From contig NW_004754932.1 in NCBI RefSeq assembly GCF_000188695.1, forward strand, positions 646,321 to 679,336: 33,016 nucleotides of DNA, in the 5' to 3' direction. This document shows positions 10,914-30,380 of the stretch, one piece after another (the first letter of the stretch is position 1; each line of letters begins with the position of its first letter). Below the pieces are notes generated by a model. That model was given only the letters and a program-made list of their open reading frames with translations. It searched no databases and was not told the DNA's origin. The DNA is from Salpingoeca rosetta. Lineage: Eukaryota > Opisthokonta > Choanoflagellata > Craspedida > Salpingoecidae. A program made the translations under genes and the position numbers.

Positions 10914-13022
10914 GTCGACTACTTGTGGATGTATTGTGTGTCTGTATGCGTGTGCCTGTGCGTCTGTGTGTGTGTTTGCTGTCGACTACTTGTGGATGTG
11001 TTGTGTGTCTGTATGTGTGTACGCTTGGGTGTTGTTTGTGTGGTGTGCGCGACCCTGTGTGTTGTATGCAGCTCTTTTTGTGTTGGGCCGCTCCGTTTGT
11101 GTGTCCACATGTTGTACGTTAGCCAGAGAGCGCCCCCACGACGCACAAAAGCAGACAGCCAATGCATGCATGCGTAATCACTTGTACTGCTTGCTTCGCC
11201 ACACTGACCACGCACTGCACAACTCGCTGCTGCCTCTCTTTCTTCGCCAATCGAGCAGACCGAGAGCTGTGGGGACTACGGCACCGACGTTGACGTGGGC
11301 TTCAAGCACTTCCGCGGCATGCAGTGCGTGGAGACCAAGTACAAGGCCAAGCGCCTCCCCTCTTTCCCCGACACGCTGGATTCTGCCATCCTCGTCACCA
11401 AGACCTTCCGCTCCGAGGCCCACGCGCGCGCGTACTACTGGTACTTTTGGGACAAGCAGGTGCAGACGCTTGTGCCGCACATGGTGCTCCTCAACGTCAC
11501 CACCACCTCCCCATCCATCGGTACGTTGTGGTGTTCTTGTAGCCGTCGTTTCCTCGTCACTGCTGGCTTGTGCGTGTGTGTATGCATTGTTGTGCGCGCG
11601 CGTGTGTGTGTGCGTGTGTGTGCACTGTTGTTCGTTGTCGTATCGTTTGCTTGCGCTTGTAATCTTGTCTACTCACTCGCTCACACATTCACACGATTAC
11701 ACACAATTCCAATTACACACGATTCCACACATACACACAAACTCACACGATCAACCCCAACCCCCACACCCACACACCCACACACACATTGTAGGCGACG
11801 AGACGTGCGTGCTGATGTGGGATCCATCGCTGCTGCCTGCGGAGAACAAAGCAGCGCACCCGCCAACAGACCAGGCGTTGCGCAAGCACGTCGTGTTTGT
11901 GTTCCTCACACGCCGCACGTTTGTCAAGCTGTGGGTGAAGAGCCATCCGGGTAAGGCTGCATCCAACTTGGCCACAGATGACCTCGTGGCCATGGCGCGC
12001 GTCGTGCACGCGCACGTGCAGTCCACCGATCCCGCCGCCCTGCTGCGCGCATTTCAGGCCTTCTACAACCACATGGCCACCGCCGCCGCTGCGCGCGTGC
12101 GCCGCTACGTTCCACCCCGCATTTTGTCTGCGTGTACCGCTGTCGCCAGCCGCGCATCTGCCGCATGGGCGACCGTGTCAGCGCCGTTCTCCTCATCCAC
12201 TGGGCGCAACACTCGCGCGACCTCCAAGGCGCGCAGCAAAGCCACCGCAGCACCACCCTCCCAGCAAGGTACATCATCATCATCATCGTCGTCGTCATCA
12301 TCGGGTCGTGCAAGCAGCAGCAGCAGCAGCAGCAGCAGTACGGTTGATGCGCCCACCCCGGCACAGGCCGTGCCCACCACCAGGGGGTCGCAGCTGCAGG
12401 ATGTGGGCACGTTTTCAGCAACTGCGGGCGATGGCGGTGATGACGACGACGATCACGGTCTGCTCATGGGAACGCCGATTCCTTCGCCGTCACCGCGCCA
12501 ACGCCGCCGCCACGCGAAAGCACCCAGTCTTCCTGCTGGTAGCGGCGGCAGTGATGATGGTGGTGGTGGTGGTGGTGACGATGGTGGTGGTGATGAAGAC
12601 GAGGTGTCATTTGTCTGGGAGTTTTTGTCCGGCATTTCCTGGCGGGATTTCATTCCAATATCGCAAGAGGAGAGCGACTCACACACCCTCTCCGCTGCCG
12701 GTGTGTGGGTGTGTGGGTGTGTGTGTGTGTGGGTGTGGGTGTGGGTGTGGGTGTGGGTGTGTATGTGTGTGTGTGTGTGATGTGTGTGTGTGTGTGTGGT
12801 GTGTGGTGCATGCTCTTTCGTGTACTCGCACTTGTGCTCTTGCTTGTTTTCCTCCATGGTTGATCGATTCCCCCCCCCCACATTGCCCTTTCTCACATTC
12901 GCCCCCAACACCACCAACCAACAGAGGTGCTGCGAAAGCTGCTGGGCATGCTCGTCACCATCGTCGTGCTTCCTCTTCTCGCCGCGCTTCCTTGGCCGCC
13001 CCGCTCTCCACACGTGCAGTGA
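10488..13022 (+). CDS. Unrecognised two-transmembrane protein (544 aa)
   Basis: Four exons: 10488-10856, 11259-11520, 11795-12700 and 12925-13022, with matching phases. The ATG sits in a gcggcgATGc context and is followed by a basic stretch (AKRKKQQRVRR), then a hydrophobic segment at about 69-93. A conserved-looking domain follows (about 94-290) with Cys in ESCGDYG, MQCVETK and DETCVLMWD, and with aromatic-rich YYWYFWDK; it has an NVT and an NVS glycosylation sequon. Residues about 300-500 are low complexity: Ser runs encoded by TCATCA and AGCAGC repeats, then Gly/Asp runs. The last 31 residues contain a second hydrophobic helix (LLGMLVTIVVLPLLAAL) and a short Pro-rich tail. Topology suggests the middle domain is lumenal or extracellular if the N-terminus is cytosolic. 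I do not recognise a family. Introns contain TG tracts after the donors and a CA tract before the 11795 exon. Confidence 0.75.
10904..11017. repeat. Tandem duplication in intron 1 of the two-TM gene
   Basis: A segment of about 45 nt beginning 'gtttgctgtcgactacttg' occurs at about 10908 and again 67 nt downstream at about 10975, differing at only a few positions. TG repeats flank both copies. It is intronic. Confidence 0.85.
12701..12811. repeat. TG-rich tract starting at a splice donor
   Basis: (GT)n and GGGTGT units begin at the donor itself (GTGTGTGG at 12701), so the 5' splice site is the first unit of the microsatellite. Confidence 0.9.
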
Positions 13023-13276
13023 TGCATCATCACTTCATCAACACCACTCATCGCCATGCTGTGTGACGCTGTGGTGCCAGGTTGCTGTGTCACTGGCATG
13101 TGCGTGTGTGTGTTGGGTGTGTTGGCTCCCTTCCCTGCTGATTCGCCGCCATCTTACTGCGATGGCGACCCATGCGTGACACTGCTACCACTGTACATGA
13201 AAGCGGGCTGGCTGGCTGGTGTGGATTTTTGTTGGTTGTCGTCGTCTAGGTGTCGTGGTTTCGTCTGAACATAAGT

Positions 13277-13342
13277 GAACAGAACCCCTCCTTCATCAGC
13301 CAACAGAACCCCTCCAACATCAGCGAACAGAACCCCTCCTTC
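13277..13342 (+). repeat. 24-nt minisatellite, three copies
   Basis: Three copies of a 24-nt unit containing 'aacagaacccctcc' start at about 13277, 13301 and 13325. Being a multiple of three, it reads as NRTPPSSA-like repeats, but no exon structure supports translation. It is probably 3' flank of the upstream gene. Confidence 0.8.
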
Positions 13343-13673
13343 ACGGGCGCCACGTTCGTCCCTCAATCCATGTTCCCAACCACCCACAAGGCACGAGACA
13401 AAGACAGTTGCACTGAGCGTGGATGGTTTTGCTTGCATTGCTGGTCATTCACATCATCACACGCAACACCCACACCAAGAACAAAAGCAAGCAAACGCAG
13501 CAGAGCAACGCAAAGCAAAGAGGCCACAAAGCCAAAACAAGGCATGCACAACACACGGGGGCAGTCAGGTAGGTACGATTTGGACACCAACAAGCACACA
13601 AACACCCGACACGGGCTACAGGCAACAACAGACACCAACGGAAGGGACATACTCCTGCTGGCAGCCCAGCTTG

Positions 13674-13931
<258 letters not shown>

Positions 13932-13963
13932 TAGACACAAACACGGGTCTGGGGGCGTTGTAA

Positions 13964-15584
13964 CTACTGTGCGACGAGGATGGTGGAGTGGCGTTCAATC
14001 TTGGCAATGTCGGCCTCAAGCTGCGCAAGGCGCGCCTCCATGTCGTTGCGGCGCTGGCGCTTTGGCGCCGTGTCCGCAATCACAGACAGGCCCTGATACT
14101 CCTTATGCAGCTGTTCCCAGTTGGTCTTCAGCCCGTGCAGCAGCTCGTCGCGCTCTTGCTGTGAGACCTGCGGTGATATATATCGACAGACGCAAGGGGG
14201 GGGGGTGCACGCGTGGGCAGTTGAGTGATGAGTAAAGCCGGGCAAAAGGGCAACAGGAGTCCTCATCAACGCGAACCAAAACAAACAACAAACAAATACG
14301 AACACTCACGCACGCACACGAGCGCACTTTACCCGAGAGTGCACCCACACGCGTGCTCACGCACACATACTCTCAATCATATACACACATGCTCATAAAC
14401 ACACATTCACACGCACGCACCTCATAGTATGCGCCTTGCTGTTGCATGGCGCGGACATACTCCTCGTATTCTGCTTGCGCACGATCCTCCTCTTCCCTGC
14501 GCTTGGTCAAATATGCAGGTGTCTTGCCAAACGTCTTCTTCTTCGTGTACTTTGGCACCAGCCCGCTCTCCTCCAAGTCCATCTTCTGCCCTTTGCCTGC
14601 CGCCGTATCCAGCACTACAACGTAGATGTGTGTGTGTGTGTGTGTGTGTTTGGGGGGGGGGGGGTGAGAGACATTGAGTGCATGGTGCAGCGCCAAAACA
14701 AACGCACGTATTTGCTATGTAAACCACACATGATCGCAATCACACGATCACACACACACATACACACACACACAATATGTACACACTCACACACACAATA
14801 TGTACACACTCACTCATTGGCTTTGTCCTTGGCGGCTGTGTGGTCATGGTCTTGACAGCGTTATCCTTGATAAAGTCCTTCTTGGTGCGGAGGCCCATGG
14901 GCGGCTTCTCCGTCGCCTTTGGCACGCGCGGTTTTGGCTTCTTTGCCTGTTCGCGCTTCTGCGGTGCCGCACGCTGCACGCGGCCACCGCCCTTGCCCTC
15001 GCCGCGCTTCAAGAACCTCGATGTGTCGCCTGCCTGGACTGCCGGCGGGCCCTGGCAACGTGCAAGCATGCGAACAAAACAACACAGCAACACAGCCAAC
15101 ACAGCACCACAACACCACAAGCATTCGTGAGCACATTTGAGGTGAGACACGCACCCGCGACTGTACAAGACCTATTTCACCAGCAGACTTGGAAGCATCA
15201 AACTGCAAGCGCACTGCGTTGCAGTGCAAAGGTAAGAAGATGCCTCACCATGGTCCGCCCAGCCTCCTTCTTTGACTTGTACTCCTGCCGCGCCTTGTTG
15301 GCATGCTGTGAAACATAGCTGTACCAGCACCCAGGTAACGCGCGCGCACACATATTGACGCAAAGCGTCCAAGGCGGTGAGTCTACACGCACCAGATATC
15401 ATACCAGAGATCATCCATCACCAAGCACATGATTGCACGCAATCGACAGCCAACACACACACAACTCAAGTGCTGTTTCACCCATCACCATCACACGAAC
15501 ACGACACCCACACGACACACACCGCTTTTGCTTTGGCGGCGCCACTTCCTCCCGCGGGATCAAGTTGTAGATGCTTTCCTCCAT
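13964..15584 (-). CDS. ENKUR: Enkurin (axonemal protein / TRPC adaptor)
   Basis: Five exons with closing phases: 15584-15523, 15318-15249, 15051-14814, 14614-14421 and 14167-13964, giving 255 aa, almost the length of human ENKUR (256). The N-terminus MEESIYNLIPREE matches the family start (IYNLIP), which fixes the ATG. Next come RYVSQHANKARQEYK, then PPMGLRTKKDFI, then the strongly conserved SGLVPKYTKKKTFGKTPAYL. The C-terminal enkurin domain contains LLHGLKTNWEQLHKEYQ and ends IERHSTILVAQ; human ENKUR has an IQ calmodulin-binding motif in this region. Enkurin is known as a microtubule inner protein of motile cilia and a sperm TRPC adaptor, which suits a flagellate. The gene is tandem with MSH5, whose stop lies 235 bp upstream of this start. 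No oddities beyond the usual CA/TG-loaded introns. Confidence 0.95.
14751..14813. repeat. CA tract after the enkurin intron 3 donor
   Basis: CA repeats with two ATATGTACACACT copies, reading as TG on the coding strand right after the donor at 14813. The same intron has a (TG)n run (14627-14650; CA on the coding strand) close to its acceptor at 14615. Confidence 0.85.
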
Positions 15585-15819
15585 GGCTGGAGCAAGGGTG
15601 GATGTGCTGATGTTGTTGCTGTTGTTGTTGCTGTTGTTGTTGCTGTTGTTGTTGCTGTTGTTGTTGCTGTTGTTGTTGCTGTTGAATGGGCTGTTGTGGA
15701 GAGTGTGCTTGGTTGGTTGTGGTGTGCGCGTCTTTGGTGATGATGATGGGGTTGTTTGGTTGCCAAACAGACAGATTTTTCACAATTTTTATTGTTGAAG
15801 GCTGTTGCTTGGGCCCGTC
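15585..15819. other. Enkurin 5' flank / MSH5 3' flank with TTGCTGTTG repeat
   Basis: 235 bp between the enkurin start and the MSH5 stop. It contains a trinucleotide-type array at about 15604-15683 (TTG/CTG units; CAACAGCAA on the coding strand), then T/G-rich DNA. It should include the enkurin promoter and the MSH5 3' UTR. 'tttttattgttg' at about 15785 is AT-rich but is not a clear poly(A) signal. Confidence 0.6.
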
Positions 15820-23241
<7,422 letters not shown>

Positions 23242-23274
23242 CTCACCCGGAACTCAAGGCCAAGCAGTTCTCTG

Positions 23275-23362
<88 letters not shown>

Positions 23363-23729
23363 GTGTGTGTGTGAGCGCCACAACAGGCGCACCCTCTGTT
23401 TCATCGTGGAGGTGCTTGCTTGATTTTGTGTTTTGATTTTCCCGCCAAAATGGGTGTACGCGGTGGTTTGACCAGTAAGCTCTGTCTGTGGTATGGCAGC
23501 AGGTCGTTTAATTGTCACGGGAAACGTAGATCAAGGCAAGAGACAGAGCAAGAGACAAGACAAGGGCAGGGCAAGGAAAAAGGCAACAGGAGCGAAGTGT
23601 AACAAAGCAGCACAAATGACAAGGCAGCAAGGAGCAACAACACATGTTTGAAGCGCTCAGTCAAATGCATGGAGCAGATGCATAATCATTTATCGTCCAT
23701 TTTCCACGCACAAACAGCCTGTCACAGTG
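23242..23729. other. MSH5 5' flank with (TG)n microsatellite
   Basis: About 490 bp between the MSH5 start and the RBR stop. A (TG)n run of about 48 units (23278-23372) begins within 40 nt of the MSH5 ATG; the rest is unremarkable AG-rich DNA. It should contain the MSH5 promoter. No further gene is supported. Confidence 0.65.
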
Positions 23730-26070
<2,341 letters not shown>

Positions 26071-26909
26071 CGTTGTTGTCAGCGTTGTTGGTTTGTTTGT
26101 GTGTCACATCAAAATAAGACGATTGCTTCACCCAGCCAGATTGTTTGAGTGTTTGATGACACCCCCCCCCCTTGGCTCGCTTCGCTCTTCCCTCAGCTCA
26201 CCTCTCAAAGCCGTGCGACCTTGCTGTGCTTGTTGTTGTCGAGGAGTTTATTTGAACGAAGAAAGAGACGCCTTCTTCCCATCCACCCGTGCACTCCAAT
26301 ACACACACACGCACACAGACAGAACGCCCAGTAATTGAAATGAGAGAACAGGCAGATACACACACGCACACATATGCAAGTCGAGGAACATGCAAGCAAT
26401 GTAAGCAACCAACACACAAGCGCCAACACACACAACTGTCTTGTAACAAATCATGGTCATGCGTTTCAAGGTTGCAACGTCACCGACAATCACATCAAGC
26501 AGTGCAGTTGCTGTGGGCTGAAGTGGAGAGTGGCTGCATAGCAGCTGCCGGGTGCCACAACTCGTCTGCCTGCGTTTGCCGGCAAGTTGCGACATGTGTG
26601 ACATGATGTGACACCCTTCTTGCCCTGGATCCTGGATCCAACCCCAGCCGTGCTGATGACGTTGTGGTCTTGTCTGTCTCGCGCTCCCAATCAATCCATC
26701 TCTCTTCTCTCTCTCTCTCTCTGTCATGTCATGTCATGCGGGGCTCCTCCTCTCTCTCCTCCATCGCCTCCGTCTCCCCCTTCACTGCGCTTCCTCTGCT
26801 CTCTCTCTCTCTCTCTCGACATCCATCCATCCTTCACACACACACACACATACACACACACATCAAACAGATAACACGAGCCAGCCAAGTCTACTTGTGC
26901 CACACAAGT
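26071..26909. other. Spacer between EGF-protein stop and RBR start
   Basis: About 840 bp holding the RBR promoter and 5' UTR and the EGF-protein 3' UTR. It contains short CT microsatellites (26703-26722, 26800-26817), ATGTC repeats near 26724 and a CA tract at 26838-26863. I see no supported exon. Confidence 0.6.
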
Positions 26910-29900
26910 TTAGTGGTTGATGCAGTGCTTGCTGAGGCGCCAGCCATCGGCCTGGGAGCCATACTCATCCATGGTGTAGAGGTAGTGGCTGATGGGGTTG
27001 TAGAAGACGCCCGACGCGCCTCCATATCCCGTGCTCTGCAGCACGGTTGTATCCTTGGTGCTGCAGTCAAGCGACGTGCACTTGATAAGCTGCACTGTGC
27101 GTGTGCCCGTGACAGATTTGAGGTGGGTGATGACGGGGTACTGGCCTGGGTACAGCCAGTCGCCCTCCATCAGGTCAATGGTGGGGAAGTACCCGCCGTT
27201 GGTCAGCTCGCGCGTCTGAATCGTGCTGCACGCGGCGTCGTCGCACAGGCCAAACATGAGTTTGCCGCTCGACTGCTGGCGCCACACCAGTGCCGCGCGC
27301 CCGTCCGTGCGCAGCACAATCGACGACATGAAGCCGTCGTCCGTGGCCAGGGTCTCAGAGCCCGTGAAGTTGGAGCAGAGGTCGTCCACGCACGTGAACA
27401 CGCCCAGGAAGCGCGACTCCAGGTGCGTCACAACGGGGAGGCCTTGGTCCGTCAGAACCATGTCCAGGTAGGGGCTGTTTGCCTTGTTGGTTGCGTTCAC
27501 CAGGCGGTCGCCCCACATGCACTCGGGCGCGTCGCAGCGCATGACCTTGAGCTCCGTGTCGCTGCTGGTCATGATGACAATGTCGTCGTTGCTGTCCACG
27601 CCGACGCGCGTGCCGTAGCCTGCGTCGTCAACCTGGTGCGTGCCCGTGACCGTGCAGCCGACATCGCTGCACCAGCGGTACAGCAGCACCTGCGAGTTGA
27701 CGCGGCGCCCGGCAAGGATGACCGTGTCGTCGCTGAGGATGTTGGCGTGCGGCGCCTCGTCAAACAGCACCGGTGACTCAAACACGGTCGGGTTGGCGCA
27801 GTCGTGGTCGTCGCACCACAGCAGATGCGCCGAGTACCCCGACGCGTTGAAGCCCGAGACGAGAAAGACGGGCAGCCCGCTGGCGCGCGTGAGGCCAACA
27901 AAGGAGTCCACGTCCGCGGGGTAGGAGAACGACTGGTCCTGGTTGCTGCACCCGCACGAGAAGTAGCCGTCCGTGTTGCTGCAGGCAACGTCAATCGGGC
28001 AGTGGTCCTTGGACTCGCCGCACTCGTCAATGTCCACGCAGGCGGGGCCCGTGTCGCGGTAGTAGTCGAGGCAGGGGCACTCGTAGCTGCCGATGGTGTT
28101 GTTGCAGTAGGAGTTGGCGCGGCAGTTGTACGTGTTGAGGTCGCACTCGTCCACGTCGCTGCAGTTCACGCCAGAGCCATCCCAGCCCGCGTTGCACGTG
28201 CAGTAGAAGCCCGGATCGGTGTTGGTGCAGGTGGCCTGCTCGTGGCAGTTGTCGACGCCCGCGGCGCACTCGTCAAGGTCGCAGTACGTGCCGTTGCCGA
28301 GGTAGTTGACGTTGCACGTGCAGTCGAAGCTGCCCACGGTGTCGGAGCACGTGGCATGCGCATCGCAGTTGTGCGTGCCGGCGGTGCACTCGTCGTAGTC
28401 TGCGCAGGTGAACCCGTCGCCGAGGTAGCCGTCGTTGCACGTGCAGTTGAAGCCGGGCACCGTGTCTGTGCAGTAGGCGTTGGCGTCGCAGGTGTGCGTG
28501 TTGAAGTGGCACTGGTCCGCGTCGCAGAACGTGCCGTTGCCGTAGTAGTTTGCGTTGCAGGTGCAGTTGAAGCCGCCAATGGTGTTGCTGCAGGCGGCGT
28601 TGGCATCGCAGTTGTGGGTGCCCATGGTGCACTCGTCCACGTCGCCGCAGTAGGTGCCGTTGCCTGCCCAGCCCTGGTTGCAGGTGCAGTCGAAGCTGCC
28701 GATGGTGTTGCTGCAGGTGGCCTGCTCGTGGCAGTTGTGTGTGTCGCGGTCGCACTCGTCAATGTCGACGCACTCCGTACCCGTGCCCTCAAAGCCGATG
28801 TTGCACGTGCACCAGAAGCTGCCGCGCCAGTTGACGCAGGTGGCGTTGACGTGGCAGTCGTGCGTGTCCAGCGCGCACTCGTCAATGTCCACGCACGTCT
28901 CCGAGCCCGCGCTCTCCTTGGCGTAGCCGGGGAAGCAGGGGCACTCGTAGCTGCCGTACGTGTTTTCGCAGAAGCTGAAGCGCGGGCAGGCGTGCGTGCC
29001 AGCAGCGCACTCGTTGACGTCCTCGCAGGATCCGTCGCGGAGGCGGCGCGTGCCACTCGGGCACTCAAAGGCGCCTGGGGCGGCCGTCGCGTTGCTGGTG
29101 TTGTTGCCGCTGGTGGGTGGGGCCGTGACCGAGGACCCGGAGGGCACAAGGGGCCGCTTGGGGATCTTGACCTGGCCAAAGGTCCAGATGTCGCCCCAGC
29201 AGTAGAGGCTGTTGTCCGTGGACAGGCCGCACGCGGCGCTCTGCGTGACATCGACGGCACCAAAGCGCACGTCGGCGAGCTCTGCGGGCATGGCGGGGAG
29301 CGGGTCCACGTAGGAGGCAAGCTCGAAGCACTCGATGCGGCCGGCGAGGGTGAGCGCGCAGCCGCGGCCGCCGTACACGTCCACCATCTCAAACCCGGCG
29401 GCGGTGGAGGAGCGCAGGATGCGGGACCAGGTCGGGGTGGCCGTGCTCGATGCCGGCTGCAGGTTGATGCAGTAGAGCTTGTGGGTGAGGGAGATGGCGC
29501 AGGCGATGCGCTGGTCCTCGGCGGCGAGCGTGGCCGGCTGCGGCTCGAGGATGTTGCGGCGGCGGCGGCGGCGACGCTGGCTCTCGCTGCTGTCCGAGGT
29601 GAGGAAGGGGTCTGTGATCATAGGGGGCTCTGGGGGCGTGAAGCTGGCGGCGACCTGCAGGATGCCGTCGCTGAGGGCGGGGATGTTGAAGACGGTGTTG
29701 TCCTGGTCCCAGCAGACGAGCTGGGAGGTGGCGGTGAGGCCGCAGGCGACGTCGTTCTCGATGGTGATGTCGACAAACTCGGTGGCTGCCGCGGATGCGG
29801 GCACGCTGATGCGACCGCGGCACATGGCAGTTCCGTCAGCCTTGCGCAGGAAGCAGGTGGAGTAGTCGCCGACGGCGACGGCGGTGAACTGCTCGTCGCT

Positions 29901-30380
29901 GCGGTCCCACACGGGCTTGCTTGCCTTGAGCTCGGCAGGGCACGAGGGGTGGTCGTCGTCGCAGGCGGCGCCCCAGCACACGGCGGTGTCCAAGGTGGAG
30001 AGGGCGCAGGCGTGCGTGATTGAGCTTGAGACGACGCGGTAGTTTCCGCCCGGGGTGTTTGTGTGCAGGGTGTAGCAGACGACGGGCGTGGACGAGTCTT
30101 CGGTAGTTGGGGCGACGATGCCACAGAGGGAGGCGGAGGTGGCGCTCATCTGGGTCATGCTGGCGGCGTCGGGGTCGCTGCTGTTGTGCAGGGAGACGCC
30201 GACGGCAATGCCGCAGATGATGATGACCAGGGCCACGGCAGAGTAGCCCAGGATGAGGTACTTCTTCGCATTGACGGGCGATGAGGACGAGGAGCCGGTT
30301 GTCTTGGACGACCGCGACCGCATCAGTGTCCCTTCCTCAGACATGAGGTCAATCTCCAGGCTGGCCGACTCAGACTTCAT
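26910..30380 (-). CDS. Intronless type II membrane protein: RCC1-like repeats, nine EGF modules, C-x4-C repeat region
   Basis: One uninterrupted reading frame of 1156 aa. I chose the ATG at 30380 because it is followed by a short charged cytosolic head and a signal-anchor helix (about 41-64: YLILGYSAVALVIIICGIAV); the frame stays open upstream but that part is low complexity. Residues about 85-440 hold six repeats of the form C-[AGF]-[LI]-x(7-8)-C, four of them CW or CI/CF types such as CGLSTDNSLYCW, resembling RCC1-type propeller blades. Residues about 453-806 hold nine EGF-like modules, most starting D-x-D/N-E-C and carrying C-x-N-x4-F/Y-x-C-x-C, the calcium-binding/hydroxylation consensus. 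The remaining 340 residues hold six C-x4-C units (CDDHDC, CSDVGC, CDAPEC, CVDDLC, CDDAAC, CTSLDC). Probably a calcium-dependent adhesion or matrix protein at the cell surface; function is inferred. Lack of introns contrasts with all neighbours. Confidence 0.9.
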   Translation of the reverse strand: MKSESASLEIDLMSEEGTLMRSRSSKTTGSSSSSPVNAKKYLILGYSAVALVIIICGIAVGVSLHNSSDPDAASMTQMSATSASLCGIVAPTTEDSSTPVVCYTLHTNTPGGNYRVVSSSITHACALSTLDTAVCWGAACDDDHPSCPAELKASKPVWDRSDEQFTAVAVGDYSTCFLRKADGTAMCRGRISVPASAAATEFVDITIENDVACGLTATSQLVCWDQDNTVFNIPALSDGILQVAASFTPPEPPMITDPFLTSDSSESQRRRRRRRNILEPQPATLAAEDQRIACAISLTHKLYCINLQPASSTATPTWSRILRSSTAAGFEMVDVYGGRGCALTLAGRIECFELASYVDPLPAMPAELADVRFGAVDVTQSAACGLSTDNSLYCWGDIWTFGQVKIPKRPLVPSGSSVTAPPTSGNNTSNATAAPGAFECPSGTRRLRDGSCEDVNECAAGTHACPRFSFCENTYGSYECPCFPGYAKESAGSETCVDIDECALDTHDCHVNATCVNWRGSFWCTCNIGFEGTGTECVDIDECDRDTHNCHEQATCSNTIGSFDCTCNQGWAGNGTYCGDVDECTMGTHNCDANAACSNTIGGFNCTCNANYYGNGTFCDADQCHFNTHTCDANAYCTDTVPGFNCTCNDGYLGDGFTCADYDECTAGTHNCDAHATCSDTVGSFDCTCNVNYLGNGTYCDLDECAAGVDNCHEQATCTNTDPGFYCTCNAGWDGSGVNCSDVDECDLNTYNCRANSYCNNTIGSYECPCLDYYRDTGPACVDIDECGESKDHCPIDVACSNTDGYFSCGCSNQDQSFSYPADVDSFVGLTRASGLPVFLVSGFNASGYSAHLLWCDDHDCANPTVFESPVLFDEAPHANILSDDTVILAGRRVNSQVLLYRWCSDVGCTVTGTHQVDDAGYGTRVGVDSNDDIVIMTSSDTELKVMRCDAPECMWGDRLVNATNKANSPYLDMVLTDQGLPVVTHLESRFLGVFTCVDDLCSNFTGSETLATDDGFMSSIVLRTDGRAALVWRQQSSGKLMFGLCDDAACSTIQTRELTNGGYFPTIDLMEGDWLYPGQYPVITHLKSVTGTRTVQLIKCTSLDCSTKDTTVLQSTGYGGASGVFYNPISHYLYTMDEYGSQADGWRLSKHCINH
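27945..29050 (-). other. Array of nine EGF/cbEGF modules
   Basis: The module starts, in order, are NEC, DEC, DEC, DEC, DQC, DEC, DEC, DEC and DEC; the ninth module is short and degenerate at its end (CGCSNQ). Tandem calcium-binding EGFs form rigid rods when calcium is bound, so the array probably separates the two flanking repeat domains. Confidence 0.9.

Noticed and set aside
27804..30023. 739-codon plus-strand reading frame rich in Val, Ala and Arg
   Set aside because: It is antisense to the EGF gene, whose cysteine patterns are clearly real. GC-rich third positions remove stops on the other strand; the antisense product has no domain.
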